Assembly: GCA_015061915.1 (NCBI GenBank)
Contig: SUVR01000006.1
Coordinates: forward strand, 1-64,000
Direction of reading: 5' to 3'
Length of the DNA stretch: 64,000 bases
From: Lentisphaerota bacterium
GTDB lineage: Bacteria > Verrucomicrobiota > Lentisphaeria > Victivallales > UBA1829
In this document: positions 41,501 through 48,767 of the stretch, piece after piece
How the letters are laid out: every line of letters starts with the position of its first letter
Position numbering within the stretch: position 1 is the stretch's first letter
Program-made: the position numbers and the translations under genes
Notes under the pieces: model-generated
Database searches by the model: none
What the model saw: the letters and a program-made list of their open reading frames with translations, nothing else
What the model was told of the DNA's origin: nothing

Positions 41501-43663
41501 GACATTATGATTGCGAACATTCAGCTGCAGGTCGCCGTCTGTTTTCAACAAGTTGAACGAGAGATCACCGGATTTCAACGCTTCTCCGTTTACCGTGAGG
41601 GTGCCGTAGTTTTCCGTCTCCGTACCGATGGTGATCGATCCGGTAAACGCACTTGCGCCTTGTGCCAGTTTGTATACTCCGCTTGCCTGATTTGCAGAAA
41701 CGGTAATGGTATAGGTCGGAGCCCCCTGAATCAACGAAAGATCGTTGATCAGATAACCATCTTCCGGTGTTCGATCTGTGAGCGTAAAGTCAATGGTAGA
41801 ACCTTCATAAGCGGAGACCACGGCACCGGATGCGGTTTGCAAGCCTCCCCGATGTACGCTTCCGGATGAAAGATACATCTTCCCGCCGGAGGTGACAGTG
41901 GTATCATTCGCCACACCGCCCTCGAAGATCGTCATGTTCCCGCCGGAACTCACCGTAGTGTTGGTCGCTTCGCCACCGCTGTAGATGTACATGTAGCCGG
42001 AATTCATCGTGGTGCTGTTCGCTACGCCGCCACTGGAGATAAACATTGTGGCACTATCTGTTATGACAGTATCTAAAGCTGTTGTTCCTGAATGAACAGT
42101 CGCTGCCAGTGCGGCACTCAAACGAGCTCCACTGAATGTGTTGGAAACGAATGTAACCTCCGCTCCATCTTCAATATCTACGAAACCACCATTTTCTTTA
42201 ACTTCTGTTGCTGTTCCTCCACTGGAAATATACACCTTTCCTTTAGGATTCACTGTAGTGCTGTTTGCTGTGCCACCACTGGAGATGTGTATAAAGCCAC
42301 CGTTAACAGTATTACTTGCAATACCCCCATCGAGAACGTATAAGTAAGAGGCTGCGTCCAATGTTGTATCACTTGCAACCCCTCCTGAAGAAATTCGCAT
42401 CGCCCCTCCGCAATTAACAGCCGTATCAGTTGCAATCCCACCTGATGATATTGATACCCGCCCCCAATTAATCTCTGTTTTTTGCGCTATCCCGCTGCTA
42501 CATACAAACAGACAACCGTTGTCGTATACGGTAGTGTTGTTCAGCATTCCTCCGGAAGAAATATGTGCCGACGCGTATGCACTCACCACAGTGTTATTCG
42601 CAACACCTCCATCATAAACATGCATTTCACCTGGGATAGGAATAACTCCGTCATTGAGCATGGTTCCACCGGACAAAATTGTATCTACTGCAATCCCCCC
42701 CCTCGAAATATATATTGCCCCCTTGGATTTTACCTCTGTGTTAAACGCAGTTCCTCCGCTGGTTATGTGCATTGAATTACTTGCATTCAGAATTACGCCA
42801 GATACTTCCATACCCGCTGAAGTTAAAGTCCCACTGCTGTAGATAAATACTGCTGGCAGATCAATTTTCAACAACAGGTTTCCTTCATCTTTTACGAGGG
42901 AATAAAGCGCGTCTTGGTGATTCAACGCTTCACCATTGACCGTAAGGGTACCGTAAGATTCTGTTTCCGTGCCGATTGTAATCGATCCGGTGAACGAGCT
43001 TGCGCCCTGCGCCAGTTTATAAGTACCGGCCGCCTGATCCGCAGAAACGGTGATGGTATAGGTCGGCGTTCCGGAAATCAACGAAAGATCGTTGATCAGA
43101 TAACCGTCTTCCGGTGTTCGATCTGTGAGCGTAAAGTCAATGGTAGAACCTTCATAAGCGGAGACCACGGCACCGGATGCGGTTTGCAAGCCTCCCCGAT
43201 GTACGCTTCCGGATGAAAGATACATCTTCCCGCCGGAGGTGACAGTGGTATCATTCGCCATACCACCGCTGGAGATGCTCATCTTGCCTTCGGAATTGAC
43301 TGTGGTGCTGTTTGCTATACCACCATTGCTGATATGCAAAAAAGCTGTTCCATTGTCATTTCCATTTACCGTTGTGCGATTCATGATTCCTCCACTGGAA
43401 ACTATGCATCTACCACTTCCGTATATTGCGGTATTGTTGGCTTCTCCCCTTTCGTAAACGTACATCGTACCGCCGGAAAGGACACGAGTCACATTTGCAA
43501 TACCACCGCTCACAACTCGAGCTGATCCACTATCTGTTATTGTGGTATCGGTTGCAATTCCTGAACTTGTAATCCAAATAGCATAGCCTGAAGAAATCAG
43601 CTCTCCAGTTGTTTCCGCCCTCTCGCGTATGCTTACACCACCTCTTAAGATTTTTACTGACAT
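38573..43663 (-). CDS. Giant strand-loop-strand repeat surface protein
   Basis: A 1696-residue protein. The first about 1000 residues are strand-loop-strand repeats of about 19 residues (SSGG.A..TTV.SGG), the type glycosylated on Ser/Thr by BAHT heptosyltransferases in AIDA-I/TibA autotransporters. Three long units (GSVHRGGLQ ... GYLINDLS ... YGTLTVNGE) punctuate them. Ig-like and fibronectin-like repeats follow (about 1020-1500), then GAGND-type Ca-binding-like repeats (SLGAGNDTVIL, DLGAGNDLVRL). No signal peptide and no beta-barrel domain is seen, so it is not a classical autotransporter; C-terminal GAGND repeats suggest type I-like secretion (inference). Its ATG is 3 nt after the heptosyltransferase stop, with AAAGGAG inside that gene. 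Confidence 0.8.
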   Translation of the reverse strand: MSVKILRGGVSIRERAETTGELISSGYAIWITSSGIATDTTITDSGSARVVSGGIANVTRVLSGGTMYVYERGEANNTAIYGSGRCIVSSGGIMNRTTVNGNDNGTAFLHISNGGIANSTTVNSEGKMSISSGGMANDTTVTSGGKMYLSSGSVHRGGLQTASGAVVSAYEGSTIDFTLTDRTPEDGYLINDLSLISGTPTYTITVSADQAAGTYKLAQGASSFTGSITIGTETESYGTLTVNGEALNHQDALYSLVKDEGNLLLKIDLPAVFIYSSGTLTSAGMEVSGVILNASNSMHITSGGTAFNTEVKSKGAIYISRGGIAVDTILSGGTMLNDGVIPIPGEMHVYDGGVANNTVVSAYASAHISSGGMLNNTTVYDNGCLFVCSSGIAQKTEINWGRVSISSGGIATDTAVNCGGAMRISSGGVASDTTLDAASYLYVLDGGIASNTVNGGFIHISSGGTANSTTVNPKGKVYISSGGTATEVKENGGFVDIEDGAEVTFVSNTFSGARLSAALAATVHSGTTALDTVITDSATMFISSGGVANSTTMNSGYMYIYSGGEATNTTVSSGGNMTIFEGGVANDTTVTSGGKMYLSSGSVHRGGLQTASGAVVSAYEGSTIDFTLTDRTPEDGYLINDLSLIQGAPTYTITVSANQASGVYKLAQGASAFTGSITIGTETENYGTLTVNGEALKSGDLSFNLLKTDGDLQLNVRNHNVIISSGSVISGTQVSGEKLTVPEGAVASDTTVNSGGSMLVSGGVASETTVSSGGSMTIFKGGVASTTEVKSGGSMLVSGGVASETTVSSGGSMTIFEGGVASDTTVNSGGNMTIFEGGVASDTTVTSGGKMYLSSGSVHRGGLQIASGAVVSAYEGSTIDFTLTDRTPEDGYLINDLSAISGAPTYTITVSADQAVGIYKLAQGAANFDQVITIGTELESYGTLTVNGVGITVGKYAYSLVLDGSSLSLNAAYSDIAGPILEISGNPTGWTNRDVVLTASASDSPSGLASIEYSLDNVDWIKGESVSVSKNGTVYFRATDNAGNITTQSVVVNRIDKDAPAVGRLTVKQQDQNKVLLTAGGFTDNNKIARYDFYLAGKKIGSSTNGIFTYNSASNLTGTLNFSVKTADIVENISAAASASLTVKPAVTVVGRATEKTTSIRWAQVFGTVRYEVTFAGNKKVYKSKTTSITVKKLAAGSHTVTVYAVDKAKQRVLVASGAPLYVNDITAPKGGKVKLSQRNQNSVLVSISGYKDNVKVARYDIYLNGRKVGSTTSNSYVYNGTNLAGSLKFSVRAFDAAGNAAKDKKATIKIKDATAPDRVVGLRVVGKANEKVTTLSWNRAGDNVGVTQYEIRVSGSSKVYKSKTTSITIKKLSAGAHTFTVTAIDKAKNRSVVSQSVKFTVLDGTAPKGGKVSLSQLNANSVRVSISGFTDNVKVARYDIYLNGGKVGSTSTNSFTYKGGSALSGSLKFSVMAVDAAGNVSKAKNATLKIKAAPAARSMPEGPLDLEIGGIASNSFARLPDERNNAAPGAALKGFISGTAGADVVEFAADLSRYLDGMSLGAGNDTVILEQSGTPSVVDVDPLSGYGLMDLGAGNDLVRLEANTELESALDLGLGNDTLIIEKGATLDLDIAGLDFGAGSDKLVLNGTLEVDCGLISGLETVVGNGEVIISGSGSVDDSLKSKFKNAGIKVTTIA
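41731..41912 (+). repeat. Long in-gene DNA repeat, copy 1
   Basis: About 180 bp nearly identical (one mismatch noted) to 43078-43259, offset 1347 bp, which is a multiple of three and keeps the frame. It encodes the GSVHRGGLQ...YEGS...DRTPEDG unit of the giant protein. A third, more diverged copy lies near 40960-41140. Confidence 0.75.
43078..43259 (+). repeat. Long in-gene DNA repeat, copy 2
   Basis: Partner of 41731-41912. The near identity at DNA level, in contrast to the diverged sequence around it, points to recent duplication or gene conversion within the gene. Confidence 0.75.
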
Positions 43664-43666
43664 AGA

Positions 43667-44965
43667 TTATTGCTCCTTTTCTGCAGTGTATTCCTGAAAC
43701 GCCGGGATCTTGCGGATGGTGGTGATCACCTGTTCCGCAGAGATCAGCTTGGTACATTCAAAGTGGCGGTCCGTGCCTTTGTGTCGCGGACACCACAGGA
43801 AGTCGAAGTGGTCGAAGTCCAGCCGCATATCGTTCCAGCAGCTGTGACAGGTATGATAGTTGATCACCCGGTAGGGCGTTTCAAATTCGTTGGTCGGATG
43901 GGTGAAACCGGAGATCATCACCACCGGCACTTTACAGCACCAGGCAAGCCAGCTCAGACCGGAACTCAACCCGATGAAGAAATCCGCATCCTTGATCAGG
44001 TCGATCCGTTCCTGCAGGGGGATGTCGCCGGTAAAATCTTCCGCACCATAGGGGATGAAGTTCCAGTTCAGACCCGTGCCGTGGACTTTTTCCTTATCGA
44101 TGCACAGCACCCGGTAGCCGTTGTCCTTCAGGAACTGGACAACCGTCATCCAGCCGTAGGGGTTGTTCCAATATTTCGCCTGACTGGAACTCTGCGCCGC
44201 AATACAGACATAACGCTCTTTTATCTTCCGGGGCGCAGAAAGATCCACCCGCGGCGGCTCATCCTTGGGATCGACACCCAGAATGTACCCCGCGGTGCGG
44301 TGCAGTCCGATGTAACGGAAGTCGATGGGCTGGTTGTCCACGTTGCCCTTGAAGAACAAGCCCATGTAATAGCAGGCATACGGCGTGTAGTTCTTCGTTT
44401 CTTCCGGCGCAATGAAGGTGATGTCCGGATACTGATTCTTCACGATGTCTGCGATCCACGGCGTCATGACGCAGATGACCCGGCAGCCGTGCTTCTTCTG
44501 GAACCGTTCCACATAACTGAACCAGCCGATGCTGTCGCCCAGGGTCCCGACGGGCAGCTGGATCATGACATCTTTATCCTTGCAGTCGTAATCGTGGGTG
44601 AAGATCGGCTCCCTGCCACCCTTTTCGTGAATGATCAGGCGGAAACGGATGTAAAATTTCTTGACGCTGGTCACATACGCCCCCGGCACGGTGTCGGCGC
44701 TGTAGAGGATCACACCGGTGTCGATGTCGGTGAAGGTAACATGATATTCTTTGCCGTTGTGGGGAAACAGGATACGGATCCCTTCGTTGAAGTCGAACTT
44801 GATCCCTTCCACGGCATCCAGCACGGGGATCTGCGGGACTTCGCCGTAGATGCTGGGCTGTTTGGGCGCAGGTGCCGGGGCGGGCACAGGCTTCGCCGCC
44901 GGAGTGGTGTTGATCCCGATCGTAAGATCGCTGTTCACGCTGTCGTTGACTGTCAGGTTGTTCAT
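43667..44965 (-). CDS. Autotransporter strand-loop-strand O-heptosyltransferase (BAHT family)
   Basis: A 432-residue glycosyltransferase related to TibC/Aah, which transfer heptose from ADP-heptose to Ser/Thr of strand-loop-strand repeats in the cytosol. The GT9-like C-terminal half has LIKDADFFIGLSSGLSWLAW and the Cys cluster CHSC...C...C near the end (CHSCWNDMRL, LWCPRH, HFECTK), which matches the iron-binding finger of TibC. A Pro/Ala-rich stretch near residue 25 links an extra N-terminal part. The ATG at 44965 is preferred over one four codons earlier because AAGG lies at the right spacing. It is cotranscribed with its likely substrate downstream. Confidence 0.85.
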   Translation of the reverse strand: MNNLTVNDSVNSDLTIGINTTPAAKPVPAPAPAPKQPSIYGEVPQIPVLDAVEGIKFDFNEGIRILFPHNGKEYHVTFTDIDTGVILYSADTVPGAYVTSVKKFYIRFRLIIHEKGGREPIFTHDYDCKDKDVMIQLPVGTLGDSIGWFSYVERFQKKHGCRVICVMTPWIADIVKNQYPDITFIAPEETKNYTPYACYYMGLFFKGNVDNQPIDFRYIGLHRTAGYILGVDPKDEPPRVDLSAPRKIKERYVCIAAQSSSQAKYWNNPYGWMTVVQFLKDNGYRVLCIDKEKVHGTGLNWNFIPYGAEDFTGDIPLQERIDLIKDADFFIGLSSGLSWLAWCCKVPVVMISGFTHPTNEFETPYRVINYHTCHSCWNDMRLDFDHFDFLWCPRHKGTDRHFECTKLISAEQVITTIRKIPAFQEYTAEKEQ

Positions 44966-45037
44966 GTTCGCCTTCATCCGTTTCTATGTAAACTTTTTTC
45001 CTTCAAAATACACAATAAAGAGACGTGCCACTGATAT

Positions 45038-45066
45038 ACTATAAACATAAAAACGAAAAAATGCAA
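45038..45066 (-). promoter_or_regulatory. Promoter of heptosyltransferase/repeat protein operon
   Basis: On the minus strand TTGCAT, 17-nt spacer, TATAGT, about 70 nt before the ATG. Confidence 0.55.
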
Positions 45067-45256
45067 GTAAAAAAAAGCAAAGAGATCATGTATTTACAGG
45101 TATAAAAATATCCTTTTTGCCTTCTGTTTTTGACGGCACGACTGAAAGTATTTTTGAAATTTAATGGATGAGTACGGACTGGCACGAAAAAATATCCGCC
45201 AGTATCTTTTATGTTGCGCCGGAGTTTTTTCGCATTCCAACAAAAAGGTAAAAAAA

Positions 45257-45331
45257 TGGAGCCAGCAGCAGGATTTGAACCCGCGACCCACTGATTACAA
45301 ATCAGTAGCTCTACCACTGAGCTATGCTGGC
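45257..45331 (-). tRNA. tRNA-Thr (anticodon UGU)
   Basis: On the minus strand the acceptor stem GCCAGCA (45325-45331) pairs with TGCTGGC (45261-45267). The D arm has AGCTCAGTGGTAGAGCT, the anticodon arm is ACTGA-TTTGTAA-TCAGT with TGT, and the T arm is GCGGGTTCAAATCCTGC, one mismatch or wobble allowed. The discriminator is T and CCA is encoded (45257-45259). All features of a functional tRNA are present. Confidence 0.95.
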
Positions 45332-45398
45332 TCGAACATACGTCCTGCATATAATATGCCATTTCTTTGGATTTTTTCAAGTGCAAGTTGTATTTTTT

Positions 45399-45427
45399 TT
45401 GGCATTTCTGCAAAATCATGTTATATT
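45399..45427 (+). promoter_or_regulatory. Promoter giving an almost leaderless lpxH mRNA
   Basis: TTGGCA, 17-nt spacer, TATATT. The expected transcription start, about 7 nt after the -10, is near 45434, only 3 nt before the ATG at 45437. Confidence 0.55.
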
Positions 45428-45436
45428 AAGGGCATT

Positions 45437-46177
45437 ATGGAGACAAAAACGCAAACATATTTTATGATCGCCGACGCCCACATCACGGGCGGTGAGGTGG
45501 AACAGGAGTTCTTCCGGATGTTGGAACGGCTCTCTGCCCTGCCTCCGTCCGTTGCGGTCGTTTTTCTTGGTGATATTTTTGAGCTTTGGATCGCACTGGG
45601 GAAATATGAAGCCGGTCTGCACCGCCGTTTCATTCAGTGGTGCGAAACGGAAAAGCAGAAACGGCAGATCATCTTCACGGAGGGCAATCACGAATTTTTC
45701 CTGCCGGGCAAGCTGTTCACCCGATCCGGCAGAGGAGATATCCGGATCGGCGATCTGCTGTTCACGCACGGTGACCGGATCAACCCGAAGGACATTCCGT
45801 ATCTTTTCTTCCGGATGGGCGTACGGAACTTTTTTACAAAAAGCGTACTTTATCTGACCGGTCCGGCGTTCGGACCGAAGGTGGCAGACAACATCCGGCT
45901 CTCTCTCAAGACAAGAAAAAATATTTACAAGAAGGCATTTCCGGAAAAAGCGATCCGGAAGCTGATGCAGAACGCACAGAAAAAAGGGATCAAACGCATT
46001 TTTCTCGGACATTTTCACGACTGCAGAGATTTTGAAATTGGCGGGATCCGGCTCCACGCCCTGCCCGCTTTTCAGAATACCGGCATTGCAGCCATATACG
46101 ACACAGAACAGGATGTATTTCAAGCCGGTGCATGGCACGAGATACTGTCTGCTCTGGAACAAAAACACAAGCAGTAA
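45437..46177 (+). CDS. lpxH: UDP-2,3-diacylglucosamine pyrophosphatase-like metallophosphoesterase
   Basis: A 246-residue calcineurin-like phosphoesterase. The motifs are IADAHI (D-x-H) near residue 11, FLGDIFELW (GD-x-x-E) near 43-51, GNHEFF (GNH) near 80, THGDR near 108 and GHFHD (GHxH) near 195. FELW fits LpxH, which splits UDP-diacylglucosamine to lipid X in lipid A synthesis at the inner membrane. Family enzymes usually have FDLW or FE(A/V)W. The start has only a weak AAGGG site. It is followed by coaD. Confidence 0.75.
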   Translation: METKTQTYFMIADAHITGGEVEQEFFRMLERLSALPPSVAVVFLGDIFELWIALGKYEAGLHRRFIQWCETEKQKRQIIFTEGNHEFFLPGKLFTRSGRGDIRIGDLLFTHGDRINPKDIPYLFFRMGVRNFFTKSVLYLTGPAFGPKVADNIRLSLKTRKNIYKKAFPEKAIRKLMQNAQKKGIKRIFLGHFHDCRDFEIGGIRLHALPAFQNTGIAAIYDTEQDVFQAGAWHEILSALEQKHKQ

Positions 46178-46191
46178 GGAGAACAGGCAGC

Positions 46192-46683
46192 ATGAGTTCC
46201 ATTCTTTACCCCGGCAGTTTCGATCCGGTCACAAACGGACATCTGGATGTGGCGTTCCGTGCGGCGCGGATCTTTGATAAAGTCATTATCGCAGTTGCGG
46301 TCAACTCGGAAAAGAAACCGCTTTTTTCCTTTGATGAGCGGATCGAATTGCTGAAACACGCCTGCCGCGATCACAAAAATATTGAGATCACCAGCTTTCA
46401 GGGACTGCTGGTCAATGCGGTCAACGAATTCAAAACGGATGCGGTCCTCCGCGGTTTGCGCGCTGTCTCCGACTTTGAATACGAATTTCAGATGGCGCTG
46501 ATGAACCGTCAGCTCAACGATAAATGTGAAACGATCTTCCTGATGCCCAGCCCGGAATATTCCTATGTCAGCTCCCGTCTGATCAAGGAAATCGCTTTCT
46601 GCGGCGGTGATATTTCCGAGTTTGTGCCGGATTTCGTCACGGGAGCGATCAAAGCAAAAAGAGAGAAAGGAAGTGTCCTGTGA
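46192..46683 (+). CDS. coaD: Phosphopantetheine adenylyltransferase
   Basis: A 163-residue enzyme of normal length that makes dephospho-CoA from 4'-phosphopantetheine and ATP in the fourth step from pantothenate to CoA. Motifs are YPGSFDPVTNGHLDV at 6-20 (nucleotidyltransferase TxGH-like), VLRGLRAVSDFEYE near 83 and SSRLIKEIA near 127 (KMSKS-like). AAGGAGAACAGGC precedes the ATG. Its end overlaps the GTG start of yceD. Confidence 0.95.
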   Translation: MSSILYPGSFDPVTNGHLDVAFRAARIFDKVIIAVAVNSEKKPLFSFDERIELLKHACRDHKNIEITSFQGLLVNAVNEFKTDAVLRGLRAVSDFEYEFQMALMNRQLNDKCETIFLMPSPEYSYVSSRLIKEIAFCGGDISEFVPDFVTGAIKAKREKGSVL

Positions 46684-47168
46684 TCAAAGTCAATACCTGC
46701 CATATCGGCGATGAACCGCTGCCCGTAAACGGAACAGAAAGCAGTGACATTCTCGACATCAATGCAGCACCGGAAGCGCCGGAGATGAAAGCTGTTTCGG
46801 ACATCCGGTACGATCTTTATGCCGCAAAAACCGGACAGGATCTGCTGGTCACCGGGAAAGCCTCTTTTGATCTGGAAACACTCTGTTCCCGCTGTATGAA
46901 GCAGATCGTGGTTCCGGTCACAGCTGAAAAAATAACGCTGTTCTTTGAAAAAGTACCTGAACAGGAAGTGGAACTGACGGATGATATCCGGGAAGAACTG
47001 CTCCTCGCCCTGCCGGACTACATCCGGTGTTCCGATGACTGCCGGGGGCTGTGTCCCCGTTGCGGCGCCAACCTGAATGATGGCGACTGCGGCTGCAGCA
47101 GCGAAGATGAGGAAAAAGAACTTCCGCCGGAAGAGAATCCGTGGAGCGCTTTGGATCAACTGAAATGA
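46680..47168 (+). CDS. YceD/DUF177 family protein with C-terminal zinc ribbon
   Basis: A 162-residue protein. The DUF177 core contains CSRCMKQIVVPV near residues 76-87. The C-terminal CRGLCPRCGANLNDGDCGC is a Cys-rich segment typical of the family, likely binding zinc. YceD is linked to 23S rRNA and ribosome assembly and is normally followed by rpmF (L32); here an amidohydrolase gene follows instead. The GTG start overlaps the coaD stop (GTGA). Confidence 0.85.
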   Translation: MIKVNTCHIGDEPLPVNGTESSDILDINAAPEAPEMKAVSDIRYDLYAAKTGQDLLVTGKASFDLETLCSRCMKQIVVPVTAEKITLFFEKVPEQEVELTDDIREELLLALPDYIRCSDDCRGLCPRCGANLNDGDCGCSSEDEEKELPPEENPWSALDQLK

Positions 47169-47180
47169 AGGAGATGAAAC

Positions 47181-48044
47181 ATGATCTATGACGGACACAT
47201 CCATCAGCATTACAGCTGCCCCGATGACCCCGCAGACTTTATGAAGGCAGTCGCAAAATGCGGCATCGGCGGCGGGAACGTTATCAGCGAAAAACCGAAA
47301 CCGCAGATGGGCAACAGCGTGGGCGATTTCCGCTGGCAGGCAAGACTGGAAAAAGTTCTGGCATTTACAGAACAGACACCCGGATTCCATCCGTTTTTCT
47401 GGATCGATCCGCTGGCAGCCGATGCCGAAGAACAGGTGAAGACTGCCGTGGAACGGGGGATCTGCGGCTTCAAGATCATTTGCGATTCCTTCTATCCCTG
47501 CGAAACGATCCGTACCTGCAGCGTCATCGGCGAAGCTGGAAAACCTCTCATGTTCCACAGCGGCATCCTTTGCGGCGGACGGGATAAACTTTGCGGAAAG
47601 TACAATAAGCCGATTGAGTTTGAATGTCTGTTCGCCGTCCGGGGACTGAGATTTTCGCTGGCGCATATCGGTTGGCCGTGGGTGGAGGACTACATGGCAA
47701 TGGTGGCAAAAGCAAGTTTCACCTACGATCCGGATTTCGGGAACGAAATGTTTTACGACATCACTCCCGGCACCCCCGGCATCAACCGCGCCGAGGCATT
47801 GCGGAAACTTTATCTGACCGGATACAATGTAAAGCATAAGGTCCTCTGGGGCGTCGATGGCACCACCGGCGATTACCCCGAATTCCTGCCCCGGTTCTGG
47901 CTGGAACAGGATCAGAAGATCATGGCGCAGATCGAAAAAGATGCCGAACTCGCCATGCTTCCCCACATGACCGAAGCCCCCGATCTCTCCGGCATCTTCA
48001 AGATGGCAACCGGGGAAAATTATAAGCGCTTCCTCGGAATCTGA
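47181..48044 (+). CDS. Amidohydrolase-2 family TIM-barrel hydrolase
   Basis: A 287-residue paralog of the gene at 23596. It begins IYDGHIHQH (metal HxH) and keeps MFHSGI, LAHIGWPW and GVDGTTGDY as ligand-bearing segments. AAGGAGATG precedes the ATG. It is probably the last gene of the lpxH-coaD-yceD run. Its TGA stop lies inside the first arm of the cloverleaf element at 48043. Confidence 0.75.
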   Translation: MIYDGHIHQHYSCPDDPADFMKAVAKCGIGGGNVISEKPKPQMGNSVGDFRWQARLEKVLAFTEQTPGFHPFFWIDPLAADAEEQVKTAVERGICGFKIICDSFYPCETIRTCSVIGEAGKPLMFHSGILCGGRDKLCGKYNKPIEFECLFAVRGLRFSLAHIGWPWVEDYMAMVAKASFTYDPDFGNEMFYDITPGTPGINRAEALRKLYLTGYNVKHKVLWGVDGTTGDYPEFLPRFWLEQDQKIMAQIEKDAELAMLPHMTEAPDLSGIFKMATGENYKRFLGI

Positions 48045-48182
48045 CGCCGCTGGGCGCAGGACAAGCCGTTCATCGCAGCTGCGATGAACGGCTTTTTGCT
48101 TTTTCCGGTACACGCCGGAAAAAGCAAAGGGAGCCTGGCAGGATCTCATTCCTGCCAGGCTCCCGTCCTGCGCCGCGGCGTC
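48043..48182. terminator. Three-hairpin cloverleaf element 2 between convergent genes
   Basis: The outer stem GACGCCGC...GCGCAGGAC (48043-48050, 48054-48062) pairs with GTCCTGCGC...GCGGCGTC (48165-48173, 48175-48182). Inside are three hairpins: a perfect 16-bp palindrome (48063-48078/48079-48094), a CTTTTTCCGG/CCGGAAAAAG stem (48096-48108/48115-48127), and GGGAGCCTGGCAGG/CCTGCCAGGCTCCC (48129-48142/48151-48164). Linkers are zero to one base. The middle arm has T on one strand and A on the other, so it can end transcription both ways. Confidence 0.75.
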
Positions 48183-48186
48183 CCGC

Positions 48187-48756
48187 TTACCGGGCTGTCC
48201 AGTTCATCCGGGGCAGCCCCGCCTTGAACTCATCCAGACTGGGCGCTTTTCCGGTGGCGGCGTACTCGTTCTGAACCGCCAGACCGTATTCCAATACAGC
48301 GGTAAAAAATGCTTTCCAGTCGACGGCATCGCTTGCCCATCGTGCATTGGGAGAGTTGTCATAGGTCGGCGACGGCTCCCGCAGCGTGTAGCCTCTGGCG
48401 ACACGGGTTGCCAGCAGATGCGCTTCCATGGCGGCGTCATAGTCATCGGCAGTGACCGGTTTTTCGGGCTGATCGTGCGTCCATCCGGTGGGGATCGGTC
48501 CCATCTCCCGGATCTCCATGCTTTCTTTATGTGACTTCCAGACGGTTTCGCCCCGGTGGTCCTCGATCTGTTCCCATTCCGTCCCGTTCCAGATGACAGC
48601 ATATCCTTCCAACTTTTCCGGCGGCTGAATTGTCGTTCCGTTTGCAGAGAGCAGATAAACATCCGCCCCCTGCTTTTTGCTTTCCAGCGGGTTGAGATGA
48701 GCTTCCTGTTCCCGGATAAATTCACCTGTCGTGCGGTCAAAAATATATTCTTTCAT
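48187..48756 (-). CDS. Phage tail-fibre-associated protein, possible assembly chaperone
   Basis: A 189-residue protein starting MKEYIFDRTTGEF, with many Trp/Tyr and charged residues (VIWNGTEWEQIEDHRGETVW). This resembles the small proteins encoded just after tail-fibre genes of phages, some of which are fibre-assembly chaperones. The C-terminal half has WKAFFTAVLEYGLAVQNEYA. GAGGAG precedes the ATG, 11 nt after the tail-fibre gene. No other phage gene is near. Confidence 0.5.
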   Translation of the reverse strand: MKEYIFDRTTGEFIREQEAHLNPLESKKQGADVYLLSANGTTIQPPEKLEGYAVIWNGTEWEQIEDHRGETVWKSHKESMEIREMGPIPTGWTHDQPEKPVTADDYDAAMEAHLLATRVARGYTLREPSPTYDNSPNARWASDAVDWKAFFTAVLEYGLAVQNEYAATGKAPSLDEFKAGLPRMNWTAR

Positions 48757-48767
48757 ACTTTTTCTCC

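Noticed and set aside
38573-43663. CRISPR-like array because of dense short repeats
   Set aside because: The repeats are in frame, encode SGG-type protein units and vary in length and sequence; no constant repeat with unique spacers exists. No CRISPR array was found elsewhere in the window.
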